From assembly GCA_030789695.1 (NCBI GenBank), contig CM061141.1:165857079-165921078 (forward strand): 64,000 nucleotides of DNA, written 5' to 3'. The first letter of the stretch is position 1. Each line of letters begins with the position of its first letter. The notes under the pieces were generated by a model. The model did no database searches. It saw nothing but the letters and a program-made list of their open reading frames with translations, and was not told where the DNA came from. This document shows, one piece after another, positions 54,864-64,000 of the stretch. A program made the translations under genes and the position numbers. This DNA comes from Scilla litardierei. Its lineage: Eukaryota > Streptophyta > Magnoliopsida > Asparagales > Asparagaceae.

Positions 54864-56486
54864 CTACCCGAGAATCATTAGGGGGCTGGCTATCGCTTCC
54901 ACCCACTTGGACACATAATCCACGGCTACCAAGATATACTGATTCCCAGAGGACAAGGGGAACAGTCCCATGAAATTGACTCCCCACACATCGAAGATCT
55001 CGACCTCTAAAATGTAGTGCTTAGGTATTTCGTTCCTTTTGGAGATGTTTCCTGTTCTCTGACATTTGTCGCAAGCCTGGACATATGCATATGTGTCCTT
55101 AAAAAGGGTCGGCCAATAGAATCCACTCTGTAGGATCTTCGCCGTAGTCTTGTAAGCACTCGCATGGCCTCCACACTGCTGATCATGGCAATGCAAGATT
55201 ATGGAGGACGCCTCAGTTTCGGGAATGCACATTCGTATAACCCCATCATTATAGGTCTTGTACAAATAGGGGTCGTCCCAATAGAATTTCCGGATCTCGT
55301 GAAAGAATTTCTTCTTCAGCTGATAGCTCACGTTGTGGGGGACAATGACGCATGTCAAATAATTGGCGATGTCGGTATACCACGAAGTCCAAGCGAAAGA
55401 GACAGAGCAGAGATGCTCGTCAGGAAGCGAGTCGTCAATAGGGGTAGCATCCGGATCGAGAGTAAGCATTCTGGACAAGTGATTGGCAACGACATTCTCC
55501 GCCCCCTTCTTGTCCTTGATCTCCAAGTCGAACTCCTGGAGGAGGAGAATCCACCTTATGAGCCGCGGCTTAGCCTCCTTCTTGCTTAAAAGGTATTTGA
55601 GAGCCGCTTGATCCGTGTGCACGTTTACCTTGGCACAAACTAGATACTGCCGGAACTTGTCTATGGCGTAGATTATAGCTAGCAAGTCTTTCTCTGTGGT
55701 CATATAGTTCCTTTTGGCTACATCGAGGGTCTTGCTCGTATAGTATATAACATGTAGATTTTTATCCTTCCTCTGCCCCAAGACGGTCCCAACTGCATAA
55801 TCGCTAGCATCGCACATTAACTCGAATGGTAGACTCCAGTCCGGTGGCTGAATCACGGGTGCGGAGATGAGAGCTTGCTTCAGAAGGCGGAAGGCTTCCA
55901 TACACTCGTCGTGGAAGATGAAAGGCGCATCCTTCACAAGGAGTTGAGTCAATGGCCTGGAAATCTTGGAGAAATCCTTTATGAAGCGGCGGTAGAATCC
56001 CGCGTGCCATAAAAAACCACAGACTCCCCGAAGGTTAAGTGGAGGCGGGAGTTTTTCTATCACTTCTACCTTTGCCTTGTCTACCTCGATCCCCCTTGAA
56101 GAGATGACGTGCCCCAATACAACTCCTTCCTGGACCATAAAATGGCATTTTTCCCAGTTCAACACTAGTCCTTTGTCCTGGCATCTTTCCAAAACTTTTG
56201 TCAGGTTGCGGAGACATGAGTCAAACTCTGTTCCGTAGACGGAGAAGTCGTCCATGAATACCTCCATTATATCCTGGGAGTAGTCAGAAAATATTGCGGA
56301 CATTAATCTTTGAAATGTAGCCAGGGCGTAGCAAAGCCCAAACGGCATTCTCCTGTAGGCATACGTCCCAAAAGGACAAGTAAAAGTCGTCTTCTCCTGG
56401 TCATCATTATGGATAGGGATTTGGAGAAAGCCGGAGTATCCATCCATGAAGCGGAAGTAGTTGTGCTTCGCCAACCTCTCGAGCAT
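54864..56486 (-). pseudogene. Athila pol: reverse transcriptase, RNase H, integrase N-terminus
   Basis: 540 open codons on the minus strand. Residues 14-60 carry the Gypsy palm motifs ([20 protein letters not shown]) and residues 77-80 the FMDD active site (about 56258-56247). RNase H follows, with [29 protein letters not shown] and [17 protein letters not shown]. The HHCC integrase finger ([24 protein letters not shown]) and the core start ([29 protein letters not shown]) come next. In the core the usual catalytic Asp of 'GIDFMG' is Asn. The frame ends at a frameshift near 54890. A single in-frame stop just before 56486 separates it from the upstream part. Confidence 0.92.
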
Positions 56487-56950
56487 CTAATCAATGAAAG
56501 GGAGAGGAGAGTGATCCTTCCTTGTGGCCTTGTTCAGTTTACGGTAGTCGATGCACATCCGGTACCCCGTGACGGTCCTAGTGGGTATGAGGTCGTTTTT
56601 CTCGTTGCGAATAACCGCCATTCCTCCTTTCTTGGGTACAACATGCACCGGGCTGACCCAGCAACTGTCGGAGATAGGATATATGATCCCGACATGCATG
56701 AGTCTAATAATCTCCTTCTTGACCACCTCCATCATGATGGGATTCAGTCTTCCTTGTGGCTTAATTGAGGAGGCTTGCTCGTCTTCAAGCAGTATCCTAT
56801 GTGAGCAAAGCCCCAAGCTCACTCCCTTCAAATCATTGATTGCATACCCGAAAACATTTTTAAACCTCTTTAAAACACCAAGTAGTTTGGTCATCTGGTC
56901 TTCAGGCAGCGAGGAGTTCACTATGACAGGTAGCGTCGAATTCTCCCCTA
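56487..56950 (-). pseudogene. Athila reverse transcriptase N-terminal part
   Basis: The frame 56921-56487 reads VIVNSSLPEDQMTKLL-type text, then KNVFGYAINDLKGVS, CSHRILLEDE, KKEIIRLMHVGIIYPISDS, WVSPVHVVPKKGG and RMCIDYRKLNKATRKDHSPLPFI. These are the N-terminal fingers of Gypsy reverse transcriptase. It ends in a TAG at 56487-56489, where relatives continue with the next motif in the same frame. It is a simple point stop rather than a gap. Confidence 0.9.
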
Positions 56951-57480
56951 AATATTTAACTTCAGTCCCGGAGGCAACTCTTTCATCGCAACCTCTTGGG
57001 GTCCCGATGCGTATTTCTCAAGCTGAGTATCCTCCAGTGAAAGGACTTCTTCCTGGGTATCCTGGAAGTCAACATCCGGAATTTCACTTCCACACGAGCT
57101 TTCACAAGACGAGGCTTAGCAAGGCAAAGAGGGGATAGGTGAAGAGGGCTTTGGGTCTTTCTCAGGTAAATGATGATGATCCGGGTAGAAGGCCTCAACG
57201 CGAAAACAGGTTTCAACAATTGATAGTTCTCCACCACTACTTTCAGCTTCCTCACTGTCCCAAGATCCAGGGTGCTCTATAGTTGTCTACAAGGGATAGA
57301 TTGATTCCGGTTCGACGCACTCGATGAACTCCGTCTGGTAGTCTTCCGGGCAGAATTCCTCGTGGGTGCATAATTCTTCCCCGCCGATTTTGGAACTGGG
57401 TACATTAATATACATCGCTTCATCAGGAGGAAAGAAGGTTGTTGGGACTGAATGCTACTGCACATCATGATACCTCCTCT
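56950..57480 (-). pseudogene. Athila gag-pol linker remnant (acidic)
   Basis: One minus-strand frame runs through this stretch with only two stops, giving acidic text such as PPDEAMYINVPSSKIGGEEL, HEEFCPEDYQTEFIE and PDVDFQDTQEEVLSLEDTQL. A one-base change near 56965 joins it out of frame to the reverse transcriptase. It looks like the linker before pol. Neither gag nor a protease DTG motif is present between it and the primer site, so those genes have been deleted. Confidence 0.6.
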
Positions 57481-57857
57481 GATTCTCTATAGCAGCTGAC
57501 AGAAGGGATAGGATGTTCGAGGCGCTCAGAGATACTGTCAAATTCCGTGCCAAACAGCTGACGTGGTGCGAATGATCCCAGATATCGCCCGAAACAGCAC
57601 ACAACATCCTTGTCGCGGAGCGAAAAACCTATAGGAAAAGGAGAGAGGGAGAACTGCACGGATAGAAAGCACGTCAATAGCACGGGTTGTATGAATGGGG
57701 GAGGCGAGGAGCAGTGATGGTACCAATTCTGTACAACTAGTATATACAATATGTTGAAGTAAAATCAAAAAGGTGTAGAATGCGAAAATTATCGCGAGGT
57801 AGGGATATGAGCTAGACTCAAGGGTTCAAAGGTCCTAAAATTAACAAACACGTTGCC

Positions 57858-57875
57858 TCCCCGACAGCGACGCCA
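57858..57875 (-). promoter_or_regulatory. Primer binding site of Athila-like element
   Basis: The minus strand reads TGGCGTCGCTGTCGGGGA. It differs at about three positions from TGGCGCCGTTGCCGGGGA, the complement of tRNA-Asp used by Athila and many plant Gypsy elements. It lies 7 bp inside the 5' LTR boundary at 57883. Confidence 0.85.
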
Positions 57876-57882
57876 TAAAGCT

Positions 57883-59547
57883 TGACGTCCCCCGGTTTTT
57901 TAACTCATAAGAGTGCAGTTGGATTGGGGGATACCAGATTTAAAATATTTGTACCGCAAGTGCACGGTGTTGTAGTATGGCTTGGGGATCGAACACAGGG
58001 AGGCGTGGTTGTGCTTGTTTCTAAGAGGAACCAATTCACCCTATGGGCAAGCTAGCCTGATCGATCGATGGTTTGTCACGAAATGTAAATACGGAGGATA
58101 AACAATATAAAGGGAAACCTAGGACTTCGGTTTGCACCCTATCATGTGTTCTCGTTATTACGCCCTGTGGATAGGAAAACAATCGGAATTAGGGTTTAGT
58201 GGTGAGACGTTGCCTCTAAGAGTGGTACCAGTGTCCCATGGGCCCGATATTCCGGTGGATGCCCAGGATGATACGTCGGACTACCCGGGTTCGGTTGGTG
58301 GGCATTCTCATGTCCATTGACACTGACCGACTCCGGGAGCACTAAGCTCGCAACGATAACTCCCAACATCTCGTCCTGCCGCTCTCTCGCGCTAGGATTC
58401 GATGTCTATGCTAAGGGCGTGAGCTGTGGCTAGGGAGTCAACCGCCAAGTTTATTCCCCCTTGGCCCTATGGTAAAAGGCGGTCTTTTTCCCGCCGATGA
58501 CAATGAAACACCCCGCGTAACCTCTAAATTCCTAATCCATATCGATTTTCAAGTCATATGGACGCATTAGGGAGAACCCACAAAGGGGTTTCCACCAAAA
58601 TCCCAGATTAGGGAACTACTCGCAAATCATGGCTAAAAGCGATCTAAACAAAAATCAACCGTAAAAATCATGATCAGATGATTGTAATGAAGTAGTAACA
58701 ATGCTATTAAGACTATATTAAAGTTTCACAAAGATCAGAAGACTTACAAAAACAGTAAATTTCCAGCAGTCACCGTATAAGAAAAAGACACAAAAATAAC
58801 AGCTCTCGTTTCTGAAAACCTAGGTCAACTATATATAGAAAAACGACGTCACCCGATCGGTTGAAGTATCAACCGATCGGGTGAGCTGCTACAGCGCTTT
58901 AGCATCGACGTTCAAAGCTTTCACCTGCCCGCTTGGTCCGACCGGTTGGCAGCTCCGGGTCATCGTTTGGATCTTGCGGCATCAGATGAACCGATCGGTT
59001 GAATCATTCACCCGATCGGTTGGAATTGTCCTCAAAATTGACAGAGACTTCGGTCGATTTGGCACGGTCAGCGGACGTCGGTTGAGCTCTCCGGATCATC
59101 TTTTGGCAGAAACGGATACAGATGAACCGATCGGGTGAGATGTCACCCGATCGGTTGGAATTCAGCTCCAAGTTGGCCGAGAGCTATGATGTGTTCAACC
59201 GGTCGACGAACCGGTCGGTTGGTGTTCTTCTCACTCCAGCCTACGTCCGGGTTGGACACGCATGCATCACCCGATCGGTTGGCCATGTCCAACCGATCGG
59301 GTGAGGGCTGAAAATGGCGATCTTTGTCGTTTGACCCCTGGATCACGCATGACTCCTCCCATTGCTCCGGGGAATCATGAGATCTTTGTTATATGTCCCC
59401 GACACTGGCGATCTCCTGCAAATACACAAAAACAACAAAAGGTGAAAGAAAACTAAAAATCCCAAGAAAATGGGCACGAGACGATGGAAAACAACGGAAA
59501 AACACAAAGAAGACGTGTATGAATATATAAAATATAAACACACGACA
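57883..59547 (-). mobile_element. 5' LTR of Athila-like element
   Basis: 1665 bp with plus-strand ends TGACGTCCCCCGG and CACACGACA. It aligns end to end with 48506-50176, including the hairpin cluster (58850-59305) and the TATA region near 58830. Only scattered substitutions and short indels distinguish the two. Confidence 0.9.
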
Positions 59548-59552
59548 ACTCC

Positions 59553-60196
59553 AAACTTTAGTCCCACATCAGAAGTGGAGTAAATGGGAGGGGTCAGCCA
59601 CCTATATAAATAAGGGTCTCCCCCTTCCTCTAAACTCGTCCCAAGCTCTAGATCTGAGCGGCTCCAAAAAATGTTGGAGCACGCTCGGATCTAAGCTTAA
59701 AATAAATATGTTTCCTTCTCCCTAAATTTCTGCCTTACTCCTGAAGGGCTCTAGCAAAGCCACGAAGGGGTTCGTATCTGATCTGAAATATTGGCGAAGG
59801 TTCACACTCAGGTGAAACTTTCTTCAGCGCATCGTTGGCTCGGTGACAAGAGGATTGCTCGCCTCGGGACGCGGAGCAGTTCGAGGAGCGGTTCGGTGCC
59901 GGATGGGGAGCGGCTCTGAAGACGGTGTGGTACACCTTGCCTGTACGAAGGCAAGGTTCCGGGTATGTGAATTTAATTAGCTTTCCTTTAATTTAATTGC
60001 ATTAGTTTAGATCCTTCTTGGGGTGGTCAGATCAACCCCAAGTCGACAAAGATCCTGGCTAAGGGTCTTGAACCTTAGGGCTTCGTAAAAATAGTTTAAC
60101 GGATCAAATTTTTCCGCTACATTCTTTTATCTCTATAGTCTGTCTGACTTAGGACGGGCATAGATTTGTGCTCTGAGGGTCCATCAAAATCCAACA
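59553..60196 (+). mobile_element. 3' LTR of element G, right part
   Basis: It resumes G LTR sequence with 'aaactttagtcccacatc' exactly where 48505 left off. It includes the TATA box (59603-59611) and ends AATCCAACA followed by the TSD ttatc. Confidence 0.9.
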
Positions 60197-60201
60197 TTAT
60201 C

Positions 60202-60860
60202 TTGCCATACACAACATGTGACATGTGAAGTTTGGTGTCGCATTAAATGAAACGGTATTTAAAAACATGGAGAAAATGCACACTTGAAATAGTATAAAGA
60301 AATGAGCACAGAAATGATTCCAACTGAGCAAATGTATCTGATTAAGCTTGAAATATTTTTTTAAGGCTATAGACATCTTTCAAGATCTTAAAATAATTAA
60401 TGGGGATTTTTCTTAATTTATACGACCCACAAACTAATTAAAAACGAGAAAAAGATTTTTTATTATATTTTTCAAAGATTTCTCTAGGGCAAACCATACG
60501 TTGAAATTCTTCCAACATGAGGTCAAAACGACCGTATTAACTAGTACTACAACATATATTTTTTTATACATCAGTGTAGGTGAAAATCGCTTGATATGAA
60601 TTTTAAAGCGAATTTAGCTTTATTAAGATTTGCATTTGAAAAATCATTGCGGGAGATATACTTGCCTTTTGGCGATGAAACCAGTGCCAATGAGTTTGTT
60701 TCGTCGTTTCTTATTTTCTAGGCCTTGTCTCGTATTTTTCTGAGGCCTGGACAATTTACTATGAATTTATTTCAATCAGTATATAATATACATATTTCTA
60801 TACGTATTTAAACACGTATTTTAATTCGTATTTGTATTAAAACTCTCGTTTCTCACACTC
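60202..60860. other. Flank right of element G, no gene recognised
   Basis: AT-rich sequence without long frames. It was contiguous with 41938 before the G insertion. Confidence 0.45.
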
Positions 60861-61560
60861 AAACACGCGTTTGACGTTGTACGCGACAGTGGCGGTGTAG
60901 GAGGCGGCGACAGCCGGCGGGGCTCGGCGGCGAGTGGCAGCAGCGGTGGCGGTTAGCGTCGCCGTACGGTGGTGAAACGCGGCTACGAAGTGGGGAGAGC
61001 TCGGAGGGCTATCGGAGCTTGCGATGGACGTCGTCGGGGGTGGCAGATGGAACGACGAGAGGTAGGGGACGCGGCGGTATGGCGAACTCGAAGGCGCCGT
61101 TAGGTGGGGCTCACGGTGGAGGGCGGCGAGGGAAGCGGCGACAGCAGCTGCTGCTGCTAGCAGTTATTGCTTCGATGTTGAGGCGGCGACTTGGTGGCAG
61201 AGGCGGCACTCGTGGACGTTGGATGGCGGGGAGGGATGAGCGACGGTCTGCTGTGGTCGGACGGCGAAGGAGCTGGGCTAGCGTCGAGAGGGGAGCTCGG
61301 GGCTGCCTTGTCGGTGTTGGTGCACGTCAAAGAAGCATGCAGTGAGCTCCGGTGGATGAGGGAGCGGGGTGAGCGTGAGTGAGAGTGATGGTGGTGGTCA
61401 GAGGGCTTGTGCTACGAGGTGCTTCACCAGCGACAATGGTGGAGGGGAGGTCGCCGGAGATGAGGGCTCGGGCTGTCGAAGTTCAAGAGAGAGGGGTGTT
61501 TCTGTGTGCAGGGTGAAGGGGATGAGAGGTATTTATATATATGGTAAGTAATATAAAGAA
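60861..61560 (-). other. GC-rich promoter/leader-like block, possibly an LTR
   Basis: Read on the minus strand, a TATATATAAATACC box at about 61536-61550 is followed by a C-rich, CT-rich leader and then several hundred bases of GCC/CCG-rich sequence. This layout is typical of long plant Gypsy LTRs and of some gene promoters. The plus-strand frames (for example 61019-61345) are Gly/Arg-rich artefacts. No second copy, terminal repeat or TSD was found in the window. Confidence 0.35.
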
Positions 61561-62560
61561 ATAATTAATAATAATAATAATAGTAATAATAATAACAATA
61601 ATAATTGTAATATTAATTAAGATGGTTGGATCTGCCAACTTTAGGGGGTTGGGTTAAATAGGTGGGTTAGGGTATTGATTAAGTGGGGTTAGGGGGTTAA
61701 AGTAACTAATTAAATGTAATTAGTAGTAGTAAAAACGTCATTAGTGATTGTAATTAGTAAAAATGATGTAATACTACGATGTTTTCGCATACGACTCCGG
61801 AAAATTACGAAAACATAGCCACGAGTTCGTGTCGTTGCGAGGATCGCGAATAGAAGGTCCATTTCGAAGTTTGAGTTATGGAGACACAAGTTTTGGGCCA
61901 AGCGTTTAGGTCGCAGGTTTGCGGGTTCTAGGTCGATTTGACTCCAGAAAATTACGAAAATAAAATGGGGAGCACTAAATGATCATAGAATCACACTGTA
62001 GAAGTTTGAAATCGTTCTGAAAACGTTTATATAGAAAATTAATTAACAGGGCTAAATCAGTAATAATGGAATATGAATTATTATAAAAATTATTTAGATG
62101 TATATGATGATACTCGAACTTACTGAAATGTACCATAACCAGTTTGATGCTTCAAAATATTTTTTACAAAGAATTTTTAAATCATTTTTGATATAAAACT
62201 CTTGACCAACCATTATAAAATACTTTTAAAATGTGAAAATACGTGAAATACGTAAATAGTCGTATTGATGAATACGAGCGGTCACAAAACGAGAGTCTTC
62301 ATCCACGCGTAGGCTTCGTCAACCGTCGCTAGATCTGGAGGACGGATCTAGAGGTACGATAAAGAAAATTTTAATTTTTAATCATGATCATGATTCGTTT
62401 ATCCATCGATCTCGTAAGGTCGGTGTGGAATATTGGGTTAATGGTATTAAAGGACGATTTTTAATCGTCAATTCTTATTTTCGTATCATTAAAAACCCTA
62501 TTTTAGGGTTGATTTATATGGAATCGTTTAATACGTTTCAAAAGAAAATAAATATCGAAA
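61561..62560. other. AT-rich spacer with (TAA)n-like microsatellite
   Basis: An 'ataataataatagtaataat' type run lies at about 61566-61612. The rest has no gene. Repeated phrases such as 'gaaaattacgaaaa' (61798 and 61948) suggest an eroded repeat. Confidence 0.4.
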
Positions 62561-62599
62561 ATTGACCCCCTCCCATGGCTCTGCCGGCCGCCGTGGGTC

Positions 62600-62830
62600 C
62601 TTCTGCGCCCGCCCTACAGGCGGTGTCGCCGCAACCGCCCTGAAGGCATTTCCCCCCGCCTCACGGTGGGGATATCCTCACGCCCCTGCCGTGACCTCAC
62701 GCCCCTGCCTCACGGCGGGGCTACTCTCACGCACCCCGCCTCTCGACGGGGCTGCTCCTGCACACCCCGCCTCTTGACGGGGCTGCCCCTGACCCCGCCT
62801 CACGACAGGGCTGCCTCCCGACCCGTCCAC
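62600..62830. repeat. GC-rich minisatellite of ~37-40 bp
   Basis: Several units contain 'cccgcctcacggcggggct' or 'ccccgcctcttgacggggctg' (near 62660, 62705, 62742, 62766 and 62796). Each unit is itself self-complementary around 'cgcctc.cgacgggg'. The overlapping open frames are repeat artefacts. Confidence 0.75.
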
Positions 62831-62954
62831 GGCAGAGAAACCCCCTTCCCCCCTCTCGCAATAGGCCCTGACAGGGGCGGCGACGGCAACCCCTAGCTGC
62901 ACCCCCTCTATTCTCTCGCAAATCGTTTGGGCCGAAGGCTCACACACAACAAAA

Positions 62955-63072
62955 AAATAGCACAAGCCTGAAGCCCGCAGCTTCATTGTGGGCCTCAGGT
63001 CAGCAGCTAAAAAATATGTGGCGCGGGCCTGAAGCCCGCAGCCACGCTGTGGGCTTCGGGCTCACAGTTTGA
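62955..63072. repeat. Two tandem hairpins
   Basis: The arm GCCTGAAGCCCGCAG at about 63029 is followed by a short loop and CTGTGGGCTTCGGGC, a stem of about 15 bp with two mismatches. An earlier copy near 62967-63000 has the same left arm and a diverged right arm (tgtgggcctcaggtc). The two are about 62 bp apart. Confidence 0.7.
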
Positions 63073-64000
63073 ATAAACTGAAAAAAACAGAAAGAAAGAA
63101 AGAATATATTGAAAATGAAAAGGGGATGTGGTAATAAATATGAATAAATAGGCTTTCGAGGGCCTAAAAATTACAGAAAATTTGTATATAATGAGGGGCA
63201 AAATGGGACCATATGAGGATATTTGAGGACTTGTGAGGATTATTTGGGGGATATAAAAGGGAAAACTATTTCCTTTTTCATGAAGAACAAATATATTGAG
63301 CATAATTCAAATTTATTTGAACTAGCCCAAATAGCATAACATATTGCATAATATGATACCATTTTTAGGATCATACTTATATGCGTTTCATCACATTCTA
63401 TGGCTCATCTTTCAGATAAACTTTGCTTGGTTGTGCGACATTAACTTAATAATTAAGACGATCCTGCGACCGCTCTACCGTTAGTCACCTAACCTAACTG
63501 TGTATGACGTTTCCTAGTGGTCCAATAATTATTAAGCATTTAAATTGTTATGTTTATCCTTTTGCGAATCTGTGATGCATGTGATGAAAATGTTTGATGA
63601 AAATGTTTAATGAGCACAAATTTTTGCATGGATGGCTAATTGTGGTTTTGGATCGGCTGTTTAGTCCCACATTTTACTTTTCCTGCATTTTCTTTTCTTT
63701 TTGAGAGAAATTGTAGTGAGGAAATTATGTAATGTCCAAGACCGATGACTACTTTCCATGGAGGCGGAGGCCACTCTTGAAGCTGAAGAATTTATAAATG
63801 GGACCCACGGGGTTTCCAAAGTTGTAATTTCTTTTTTTCTTTCATTTGTGTAATATAGACTGTAATATGGACTTTGGACACCTTTATTTATGTGGGACTG
63901 GTCGATCCACACAATTAGCTTATTCATTTAAAAATTGCCTCCGCATGAAAATGTTTGATGTATTATTAATTCATGCAAATTTGTGCTCTGCTAGATAAAA
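63073..64000. other. Right end of the window, no gene recognised
   Basis: AT-rich, with no frame above about 100 codons and none recognised. The 63661-63930 part carries 'tagtcccacattttac' and 'aatttataaatgggaccc', which could be promoter sequence of an LTR or gene, but there is nothing to confirm it. Confidence 0.35.

Larger units (their letters stand above)
48506..59547 (-). mobile_element. Athila-like Gypsy element nested in the G LTR
   Basis: 11.0 kb with an exact TSD actcc (48501-48505 and 59548-59552). The LTRs are 1671 bp (48506-50176, 3' LTR) and 1665 bp (57883-59547, 5' LTR). On the minus strand the order is 5' LTR, tRNA-Asp-like primer site, a linker, pol (reverse transcriptase, RNase H, integrase), an Athila-type extra ORF in the env position, a long 3' untranslated region with purine tracts, and the 3' LTR. 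Gag and protease are missing between 57850 and about 57480. Stops and frameshifts in pol and the extra ORF show it is dead. Confidence 0.92.
41944..60196 (+). mobile_element. Complete family-G element, split by Athila insertion
   Basis: The exact TSD ttatc lies at 41939-41943 and 60197-60201. The left LTR is 41944-43132 (1189 bp). The right LTR is 47961-48505 plus 59553-60196, also 1189 bp once the Athila insert and its duplicated actcc are removed. The interior (43133-47960) has a tRNA-Met primer site and a purine tract but only an RNase H relic. It is a non-autonomous Copia-like element of the large LARD type. Two more G copies occur in this window (1-3886 and the solo LTR at 22636-24095). 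Confidence 0.92.

Noticed and set aside
61019..61382. Gly/Arg-rich 108-codon ORF as a possible host gene
   Set aside because: GC-driven frame with no conserved motif. The more plausible promoter signal in this block points the other way.
1..64000. tRNA, rRNA, organellar insertion, virus-derived caulimovirus-like sequence
   Set aside because: I looked for conserved tRNA T-loop/acceptor patterns, rRNA words, plastid genes and pararetroviral motifs and saw none. A covariance and profile search would be needed to exclude small ones.

Overview
This is a transposon-dense stretch of a plant nuclear genome, almost certainly an angiosperm. Lineage evidence: Ty1/Copia elements primed by initiator tRNA-Met (TGGTATCAGAGC primer sites), Ty3/Gypsy elements of the Athila and Tat type, and SIRE-like Copia LTRs. 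I found no intact host gene, tRNA, rRNA, CRISPR array or prokaryotic feature. Every recognisable coding region is a broken retrotransposon gene. The species cannot be told from the sequence.

Layout. 1-3886: 3' part of a coding-poor Copia-like element, here called family G, ending in its 3' LTR. 3887-10620: the 3' end of an Athila/Tat-type Gypsy (D) containing a 2.06 kb LTR of another Gypsy family (C). 10626-12485: start of gag, primer site and 5' LTR of a minus-strand Tat-type Gypsy (A). 12486-13280: spacer with a foldback. 13281-26748: Copia element E, split in its reverse transcriptase by Gypsy F (16586-25363); F itself holds a solo family-G LTR (22636-24095). 26933-28654: minus-strand SIRE-like solo LTR. 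28655-38262: decayed Copia H, split by a SIRE-like solo LTR (29242-37527), which is in turn split by non-autonomous element B (30012-37147). 38263-39100: opposite-strand Copia fragment. 39100-41938: spacer with a tandem repeat and a possible short LTR. 41944-60196: a complete family-G element whose 3' LTR is split by an Athila-like Gypsy (48506-59547) on the minus strand. 60202-64000: unclassified flank with GC-rich and hairpin-rich blocks.

Boundaries rest on target-site duplications (TSDs) read directly: ttatc (G), actcc (Athila), ccaat (B), gtgtg (SIRE solo LTR), ggggc (solo G LTR), and imperfect ones for F and the minus SIRE LTR. Excising the Athila insert restores a 1189-bp G LTR, equal to its partner. 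Excising the SIRE LTR rejoins the Copia H protease frame. The order of insertion is therefore readable: E before F before solo G; H before the SIRE LTR before B; G before Athila.

The most interesting material is non-coding. The Athila/C LTRs carry clusters of near-perfect CCGATCGG hairpins, and three unrelated LTR families carry analogous but different palindrome clusters. Family-G LTRs carry a GC-rich block that varies between copies. The G interior has five copies of an 18-nt motif and a second LTR-start-like junction. B and F share a diverged tandem array. F carries an antisense ORF. I did not find a convincing new gene system.
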